From Moraxella oculi (GTDB lineage: Bacteria; Pseudomonadota; Gammaproteobacteria; Pseudomonadales; Moraxellaceae), in the NCBI RefSeq assembly GCF_023336735.1, contig NZ_JAMBAQ010000004.1:1-64000 (forward strand): a stretch of DNA of 64,000 nt, given 5' to 3'. Below the pieces are notes generated by a model. The model worked only from the letters and a program-made list of their open reading frames with translations, did not search any database and was not told where the DNA came from. How positions within the stretch are numbered: the first letter of the stretch is position 1; each line of letters opens with the position of its first letter. The position numbers were made by a program, and so were the translations under genes. Positions 57,539-64,000 of the stretch are shown here, one piece after another.

Positions 57539-58228
57539 TCAATTTCTTTGGGTAAGTTCCATCGAGATGGTTCTGCCGTCATTGGTTTGGCTGACTTTGA
57601 TGGGTAGATAGTCAAGATCGGGTGCCAGCCAAAAACTGGTCAAGCGAGCTTTGTCATCATGAATTCGGTCAATTCGAATCACCTCATAAGTGCCTGCAGG
57701 GACGGTGATTTTTGAGTTGCCAGATTTTTTAAATCGTATGGTTTCAATGCTGTTTTTTTTGACCAATTGATAAGTGCCGCTGAATTTGCCATTCATCAAC
57801 TCCTGGCGGATTTGTGCTTCTAAACTCAAATCATCATAAGCCTGACCGTTCATTCTAAGTGCGGTGGATTTATTTTTATACATGGAGATGGCGGTTTTTG
57901 TGTTGTTATTAAAGCTGATGTTATGCGTATTGCCCACGCCAAGTATTTTGGCTGATAAAGATGAATTGATTGGTGTGATCTTTGTTCCTGATAAGCTAAA
58001 GGTTGCTGACTGATTCAGACTGGCAATACCTGCCGCTGTTCCTTTGACTGCATAATGATAGGTATTGCCAGACTTTTTGAGAGTGCGAGTGGCTGTACCA
58101 ACCTTACCATAGGCATTGATGCGATAAGTGGCGTTGTATGCAGGTAGGTCGGCAGCTTGAACCTGTATTAGGGTGCTTAGTACTGATGCACAAGCGATTA
58201 GAGAGATTTTTTGTATCATTTTTTTCAT
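57539..58228 (-). CDS. DUF3108 periplasmic protein
   Basis: The 229-residue product starts with a signal peptide (~1-25, cleaved near VQAADLPAY). The rest is beta-rich: ATYRINAYGKVGTATRTLKK, a mid block YHYAVKGTAAGIASLNQSATF, and a late TVPAGTYEVIRI followed by LAPDLDYLPIKV. These match the DUF3108 pattern (LolA/LolB-like fold proteins). It is exported to the periplasm, with unknown role. It is convergent with the DUF2069 gene (20-base gap) and divergent from groES. Confidence 0.85.
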   Translation of the reverse strand: MKKMIQKISLIACASVLSTLIQVQAADLPAYNATYRINAYGKVGTATRTLKKSGNTYHYAVKGTAAGIASLNQSATFSLSGTKITPINSSLSAKILGVGNTHNISFNNNTKTAISMYKNKSTALRMNGQAYDDLSLEAQIRQELMNGKFSGTYQLVKKNSIETIRFKKSGNSKITVPAGTYEVIRIDRIHDDKARLTSFWLAPDLDYLPIKVSQTNDGRTISMELTQRN

Positions 58229-58416
58229 GATGGTTGCCTTCGATGTTTGGTTTGCGTGGTTGGGTCGGCTACTTGGCTCAAAACATTGTGTAGAAAATTT
58301 ACCAACATTTCAAGACTGCATGGGTTTTATTCGTAATTTTTAGGGCAATGCGTGAGTTGTTTTTTTATCATGACTATTTTAGATGATATTCATTAAAAAT
58401 TTTGTATTTTTTTATG

Positions 58417-58450
58417 TGGAGCTGACTTGAAAATTTTTTAGTCAGCTCCA
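58417..58450. promoter_or_regulatory. Perfect inverted repeat across the groESL heat-shock promoter
   Basis: TGGAGCTGACT (58417-58427) and AGTCAGCTCCA (58440-58450) are exact inverted repeats of 11 bases with a 12-base spacer. They cover the first bases of the sigma-32 -35 box and most of the -10 box. This looks like an operator. It does not match the CIRCE sequence of HrcA. Confidence 0.65.
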
Positions 58451-58453
58451 TTT
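58426..58453 (+). promoter_or_regulatory. Sigma-32 promoter of groESL
   Basis: CTTGAAA (58426-58432), a 13-base spacer and CTCCATTT (58446-58453) match the heat-shock consensus CTTGAAA / CCCCATnT at all but one defined position. The leader to groS is about 45 bases. Confidence 0.8.
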
Positions 58454-58506
58454 TACTATCGAGCCTTTTTGGCTAATCTTGAAAATTTAAAAAAACGGAG
58501 AATCTC

Positions 58507-58791
58507 ATGTCAATTCGTCCACTACATGATCGCATTGTGGTACGCCGTACCGAAGAAGAACAAAAAACCGCAGGTGGCATTTTACTGCCTGGTTCTGCCC
58601 AAGAAAAGCCTCAACAAGGTGAAGTGATTGCTGTTGGTAATGGTCAAATTACCGATAATGGCGTGCGTCCTCTTGATGTTAAAGTAGGTGATCGAGTATT
58701 GTTTGGTCAATATGCAGGTCAAACCGTCAAGGTTGATGGCGAAGAGTTGCTGATCATGAAAGAAAGTGATGTTTTGGGTGTTTTGGTATGA
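58507..58791 (+). CDS. groS: Co-chaperonin GroES
   Basis: The 94-residue co-chaperonin forms the heptameric lid of GroEL. It has [12 protein letters not shown] at the N-terminus, the mobile loop around [21 protein letters not shown] (~17-37, key residues GGILLP) and the C-terminal [13 protein letters not shown]. It has family length (E. coli 97). ACGGAGAATC precedes the ATG. The gene is first in the groS-groL operon under a sigma-32 promoter. Confidence 0.98.
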   Translation: MSIRPLHDRIVVRRTEEEQKTAGGILLPGSAQEKPQQGEVIAVGNGQITDNGVRPLDVKVGDRVLFGQYAGQTVKVDGEELLIMKESDVLGVLV

Positions 58792-58910
58792 ATTAGAGCT
58801 TATGGCTTGGGCGGAGTAAGCAATGGGTTAAAAGCCTGACTTGCCTTATTATGCCTGGTTTTAAAAATTCTAACACATTCCAATCAAATTTTATAATAAT
58901 CTGAATTTAA

Positions 58911-60557
<1,647 letters not shown>

Positions 60558-60590
60558 TGACCATCAGTTTCACTCATGAACCAATCTTTA

Positions 60591-60622
60591 AAATCCCCCA
60601 ATCATTACTGGGGGATTTTTTA
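60591..60622 (+). terminator. Terminator of groESL
   Basis: AAATCCCCCA and TGGGGGATTTTTT pair with a short loop, 34 bases after the groL stop codon. Confidence 0.9.
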
Positions 60623-60805
60623 TTGATCAATTCTTGTTTGGGATTAATGTTGTCATCATGACTTCTGGCTGTCTTAAAAAAAATTGATGACATCTCTTAC
60701 GGTCGTGTTAGAGTGTTCATTGGGGTAATTCATCAGCATGTCGTGTGCTGTGATGACTGCATTATTTTTTAAAAAAGAAAGTGTTTTTTAAACTCATCTA
60801 CTGCC

Positions 60806-61423
60806 ATGAGAATCATAGAGCTACAACAAGCATTTGCAGCACATGGTCTTAACTTAACCATTACCAAAAAGCAAATTAAAAATATTAATATTCGTGTCAG
60901 ACCGTCAGAATGTTTCGTCAGTGTGCCATCTTACATGCAAGAACAGGATGTGATAAAAGTGGTATTTGGGAGATTGGCATGGACGATGCGAGCGAATGAA
61001 AGGCTGCATCATAGGCAAATCAATCGGCGTCAATGCATGACAACCTTGTGGGGAGAAGTGATGGATCTGCCTGAGGATGCAGAGGGTGTGGAGGCGATTT
61101 ATCGTCAGCATTTAAAGAAAAAAATTCCAAAACTCATGGCAAAATGGCAACCCATTGTCGGTGAATATGCAGATGAGGTTCGCTTGCGTAAAATGACGAC
61201 CCGATGGGGGAGCTGTAATACGCATCAGCGACGGATATGGCTTTCGACATATTTGGCGGGCTATCCTTATGAGTGTGCTGAATATGTTTTTGTGCATGAG
61301 TTGTGCCATTTGATACATGCCAATCATGGCGTGCATTTTTGGGCGGAGGTAGAACGAGCCATGCCAGATTACAAAAGGTGGCATGACTTATTAAAAGGTG
61401 TGAAGACAAAGGCTTGTGATTAA
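60806..61423 (+). CDS. YgjP-like zinc metallohydrolase (M48-related)
   Basis: The 205-residue protein has the DUF45/YgjP signature: RKMTTRWGSCNTHQRRIWLS (~131-150), then the HExxH zinc site VHELCHLIHANHG (~165-177). The third ligand region is FWAEVERAMPDYKRW. It belongs to the WLM/UTP-pyrophosphatase-like metal-dependent hydrolases, soluble in the cytoplasm; substrate is unknown. No good ribosome site precedes ATG 60806. Its stop codon overlaps the oxyR stop codon by four bases on the opposite strand. Confidence 0.85.
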   Translation: MRIIELQQAFAAHGLNLTITKKQIKNINIRVRPSECFVSVPSYMQEQDVIKVVFGRLAWTMRANERLHHRQINRRQCMTTLWGEVMDLPEDAEGVEAIYRQHLKKKIPKLMAKWQPIVGEYADEVRLRKMTTRWGSCNTHQRRIWLSTYLAGYPYECAEYVFVHELCHLIHANHGVHFWAEVERAMPDYKRWHDLLKGVKTKACD

Positions 61424-62334
61424 TCATCACCACGCTTTTTAGCGTCGTCATCAAGTGCTGCTCTAAAAATCTTACTAAGTAAGTGTATGTCATCGACGCG
61501 TGCATAATTGAGTCTTGTGATGAAAGCAAGGCGACGGTGTGGGCCAGATTCGGCAAGTGGTATGGCTTTGATTTCATGGGAGTTGTTGAGTTGATGCAAT
61601 GCCATTTTGGGTACCAGTGTTGTCCCCATGCCAGCAAGTGCCATCTGAATGATGGTATTGAGACTGGCATCAGAAAAGCTTGACTTGATTTCACTCTTAT
61701 TCATTTGGCAGACAGACAGCACCTGATCAGTTAGACAATGACCTTCACCAAGTAGCAAGAGGTTGGTTTTATGCAAATCGCTGCTGGTGATGTGTTTGAG
61801 GTTTGCATCGACCCCCTCTTTTGGAAAAATGGCAAAAAAATCTTCTGCCCAAAATTCAAAGGTGTGCAGACCATCGATGGGGTAAGGTAGGGCGATGATT
61901 GCTGTATCAATATGACCATATCGAACTTGATCAATGAGTCTCTCGGTTTGTTTTTCGGTGATGGAGAGCTCAAAATTTGGATAATTGGCTTTAAGAGTGG
62001 GTAATACTTTTGGCAATAAATAAGGTGCGACAGTAGGAATGATGCCGATACTAAGCGGATAGGCAAGGGGTATCTGATGGCTGTGTGCACGCGTCATTAA
62101 ATCATTAATCTCACTAAACACATGTCGAGCTCTATCCAAAATCTCTTGACCGATTGGAGTGATGAGTACTTGTTTGTTATTGCGTTCAAATATTTGTGTG
62201 TCAAGTTGTTTTTCAAGCTCGGCAATGCCTAAGCTCAAAGCAGATTGGGAGATGTTGCACTCTTCAGAAGCTCGCTTGAAGTGCTTGTGTTTGGCAACCG
62301 CCAGTGCAAATTCTAATTGGCGTAGTGTGATCAT
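61420..62334 (-). CDS. oxyR: Hydrogen-peroxide sensor OxyR (LysR family)
   Basis: The start is ATG 62334 (304 residues), with GGGAG about eight bases upstream; an upstream extension has no ribosome site. The LysR helix-turn-helix is at ~1-60 (RQLEFALAVAKHKHFKRASEE, key residues of the N-terminal wing). The OxyR redox pair is present: GEGHCLTDQVLSVCQ has Cys near 200 and 209, nine residues apart, as C199 and C208 in E. coli. In the oxidised form it should activate genes for peroxide defence. It is divergent from ahpC, the standard arrangement for such a regulator and target. Confidence 0.95.
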   Translation of the reverse strand: MITLRQLEFALAVAKHKHFKRASEECNISQSALSLGIAELEKQLDTQIFERNNKQVLITPIGQEILDRARHVFSEINDLMTRAHSHQIPLAYPLSIGIIPTVAPYLLPKVLPTLKANYPNFELSITEKQTERLIDQVRYGHIDTAIIALPYPIDGLHTFEFWAEDFFAIFPKEGVDANLKHITSSDLHKTNLLLLGEGHCLTDQVLSVCQMNKSEIKSSFSDASLNTIIQMALAGMGTTLVPKMALHQLNNSHEIKAIPLAESGPHRRLAFITRLNYARVDDIHLLSKIFRAALDDDAKKRGDD

Positions 62335-62377
62335 AAAGCACTCCCATTCATGTGTCATTGAGGTTTTGTCGTTGGGT

Positions 62378-62504
62378 GATCAAAACTTTTATCGTCCAAA
62401 TTGTGCTGAAACTGTTTTGTTTGTTGATGTGTATCAATGTGTCATCATGAATATATTTTACACCCAAGTTTTATAAAACAAAACAAAATAATTAAAACTT
62501 TTAA
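62378..62504. promoter_or_regulatory. Palindrome cluster between oxyR and ahpC
   Basis: Three related sites are seen: GATCAAAACTTTTATC (62378-62393, near-palindrome), GTTTTATAAAAC (62468-62479, perfect) and TTAAAACTTTTAA (62492-62504, perfect about a central C). Two share AAAACTTTTA. They are candidate operators for OxyR or another regulator; none matches the classic spaced ATAG boxes well. Confidence 0.45.
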
Positions 62505-62596
62505 CTGTATTGGTTCGACTTTTTTGTTATCATGGGCAGGTGCAGTAATTAAGTCTTACTGTTTTCACAAATTTTTTTAAAATAAAAGGTGTTATC

Positions 62597-63163
62597 ATGA
62601 CTGCAATCATCAATCAGCACATTCCTGAATTTACTACCGAAGCTTTTGTTAATGGTGAGTTTAAGACCATTTCTAGCGCCGATGTCAAAGGCAAGTGGGC
62701 GGTATTCATGTTTTATCCGCACGACTTCACTTTTGTTTGCCCAACAGAGTTAGAGGACATGGCTGATCATTATGAAGAGCTGCAAGGTTTGGGTGTGGAA
62801 GTGTATGCCGTATCTACCGACACACATTTTGTTCATAAGGCGTGGCATGATGCTTCACCTGCGATTGCTAAGGTCAAATATCCAATGCTTGGCGACGGTA
62901 CAGGTGAGATTACTCGTGGTTTTAATGTCATGATTGAAGGTCAGCACGCTGCTTTGCGTGGTACTTTCTTGGTTGATCCAGATGGCTTGATCAAAGTGGC
63001 TGAAATTCACGACTTGGGCATTGGTCGCTCTGTCAAAGACTTGATTCGTAAAGTCAAGGCCGCCCAATATGTGCGTGACAACGATGGTGAAGTGTGTCCA
63101 GCAGCATGGGAAGCAGGTCAGCAAACTCTTAAGCCTAGCTTGGATTTGGTCGGCAAGATCTGA
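62597..63163 (+). CDS. ahpC: Alkyl hydroperoxide reductase peroxiredoxin subunit AhpC
   Basis: This typical 2-Cys peroxiredoxin reduces H2O2 and organic peroxides. The 188 residues include the peroxidatic Cys in DFTFVCPTELEDM (Cys ~47) and the resolving Cys in DGEVCPAAWEAG (~166). FYPHDFTFVCPTE and the GQHAALRGTFLVDPDG block are characteristic of AhpC. Its reductase partner AhpF begins at 63732, separated by a gene on the other strand. Divergence from oxyR suggests OxyR control. AAAAGG precedes the ATG. Confidence 0.98.
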   Translation: MTAIINQHIPEFTTEAFVNGEFKTISSADVKGKWAVFMFYPHDFTFVCPTELEDMADHYEELQGLGVEVYAVSTDTHFVHKAWHDASPAIAKVKYPMLGDGTGEITRGFNVMIEGQHAALRGTFLVDPDGLIKVAEIHDLGIGRSVKDLIRKVKAAQYVRDNDGEVCPAAWEAGQQTLKPSLDLVGKI

Positions 63164-63173
63164 TTTATCCAAT

Positions 63174-63206
63174 AAAAAATCGCTCCAATGAGAGCGATTT
63201 TTTTAT
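63174..63206. terminator. Bidirectional terminator between ahpC and the YdcH-like gene
   Basis: AATCGCTC and GAGCGATT form the stem, with A and T runs on the two sides. Confidence 0.85.
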
Positions 63207-63253
63207 TATTCCATAAAGCTTGGGCTTTAAATTAAGCTTTTTTGGAATGGCTG

Positions 63254-63475
63254 TCATGCCTTGCTTTGTAGGTATGTGAATAATTCGTCTTTTAATGCGA
63301 GCTTTTTACGCTTCAACCCTTCAATTTCATCACTGCGACTGGTGTGAGCGACTGGGTCGTTTTCAAGGTTGTTGATTTCTTCATCAAGTTCATTGTGAGC
63401 ATCAAATAATTTGATAAAATGTAGGTCGTTTTCTGTTTTTAGTTTGGTGATGAGTTCACGATATTCTGGAAACAC
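63254..63475 (-). CDS. YdcH/DUF465-family small protein
   Basis: The start is GTG 63475 (73 residues), preceded by AAGGAG at seven bases; longer in-frame readings have no ribosome site. The product begins FPEYRELITKLKTENDLHFI, continues as a helical hairpin with DAHNELDEEINNLEND (~28-43), and ends LKRKKLALKDELFTYLQ. This matches DUF465/YdcH proteins in length and pattern (two antiparallel helices). Function is unknown. It lies on the opposite strand between ahpC and ahpF. Confidence 0.88.
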   Translation of the reverse strand: MFPEYRELITKLKTENDLHFIKLFDAHNELDEEINNLENDPVAHTSRSDEIEGLKRKKLALKDELFTYLQSKA

Positions 63476-63731
63476 GAAAATTCTCCTTAATTGGTTGAAA
63501 GTTACCACAAGTTGTGGCGACATCTTTATATTATCAAGAACGCCCCACATTCGCAAGCGATAAAATAACTATTTATGGACATCAGATGATTAAAGACCGA
63601 TCTGATCCATCTGTTAAATTGAGCTTTAATAATCTTAATGTTTAAAATTCTTAATTTTTCATTTGTTGATGCTGTGTTTATAATGGCGCCATCAAAAAAA
63701 TTGATGGCATTAATTAATTAAGGTGGTAACT

Positions 63732-64000
63732 ATGTTAGATCAATCTTTGCTTGATGCTGTAACATCTTGCAGCACTCATATGACTCAGCCAATCCAAATC
63801 GTCATCGGTCAAGGTGAACATGCTAAGCGTGCCGAACTGATCGATTTTCTTGAACAAATTGCTCAATGTTCAGATAAAATCATCTTTGACAAAACGATGG
63901 AGGATGCTCACTTATCCGCCATAAGCTTTAAAATTGTTGCGCAGAACAAAGACACGGGCATTGTGTTTGGTGGCATTCCAGGGGGGCATGAATTCACCTC
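63732..64000 (+). CDS. ahpF: Alkyl hydroperoxide reductase flavoprotein subunit AhpF, N-terminal part (cut by window edge)
   Basis: The open frame starts at ATG 63732, with AAGGTGG upstream, and runs off the right end after 89 residues. The visible part, MLDQSLLDAVTSC to GGIPGGHEFTS, matches the N-terminal thioredoxin-fold region of AhpF. The E. coli protein has the same GHEFTS motif before its second Trx-like fold. AhpF reduces AhpC using NADH through FAD and two redox centres. Together with ahpC and oxyR it forms the peroxide-defence set. The rest of the gene is outside the window. Confidence 0.93.
   Translation, partial: MLDQSLLDAVTSCSTHMTQPIQIVIGQGEHAKRAELIDFLEQIAQCSDKIIFDKTMEDAHLSAISFKIVAQNKDTGIVFGGIPGGHEFT

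Noticed and set aside
58417-58450. CIRCE/HrcA operator at groESL
   Set aside because: CIRCE is TTAGCACTC-N9-GAGTGCTAA; the repeat here has another sequence and a 12-base spacer.

Overview
The window is chromosomal DNA from a gammaproteobacterium of the Moraxellaceae, most likely a Moraxella species. Three things point there: base composition that looks like the low forties in percent GC (judged by eye, not computed), the gene order TPR protein-lolB-ispE-tRNA-Gln-prs-rplY-pth next to a divergent hemA, and pairs such as wrbA-DUF2069 and pyrB with a metal-site-deficient dihydroorotase-like gene. The species cannot be fixed from the sequence alone. Almost all of the window is housekeeping DNA. 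I see no insertion sequence, prophage, CRISPR array or rRNA.

Layout. 1-7.75 kb: the 3' end of a very large Bap/LapA-type adhesin gene followed on the same strand by its type I secretion system (TolC-like outer membrane factor, ABC exporter with a degenerate C39 domain, HlyD-type adaptor). 8.0-19 kb: a Ca2+/Na+ exchanger, pth, rplY, a divergent putP, prs, two tandem tRNA-Gln genes, ispE, lolB, a TPR protein and divergent hemA. 19-22 kb: the methionine importer metN-metI-metQ with a structured leader in front of metN. 22-36 kb: a 2-hydroxyacid dehydrogenase, rapA, comM, gph, a small outer membrane beta-barrel, minCDE, a protein with a voltage-sensor-like membrane domain overlapping a PlsC-type acyltransferase, an OmpA-like lipoprotein with a long leader, and trxB. 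36-50.7 kb: ftsK, a small anchored protein, topA, a lipocalin, rlmA, yaaA, an enoyl-CoA hydratase-family hydrolase, a small membrane protein, a cold-shock protein, etfBA, a metallophosphoesterase and a SpoU methyltransferase. 50.8-64 kb: fbp, pyrB-pyrC', a YihY protein, wrbA-DUF2069, DUF3108, groESL, a YgjP-like metallohydrolase, oxyR divergent from ahpC, a small YdcH-like protein and the start of ahpF, cut by the right edge.

How the genes work together. The first 7.7 kb form one surface-adhesion module. oxyR-ahpC-ahpF (with yaaA and trxB elsewhere) form a peroxide defence set. hemA, ispE, lolB, prs, rplY and pth form the conserved cell-maintenance cluster. metNIQ imports methionine.

The least explained parts are in non-coding DNA. 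The main ones are a strongly paired RNA leader before metN, a perfect inverted repeat lying across the heat-shock promoter of groESL, homopolymer tracts inside or next to promoters (topA, the YihY gene, tRNA-Gln), a cluster of palindromes between oxyR and ahpC, and a 44-bp near-perfect palindrome between pyrC' and the YihY gene.
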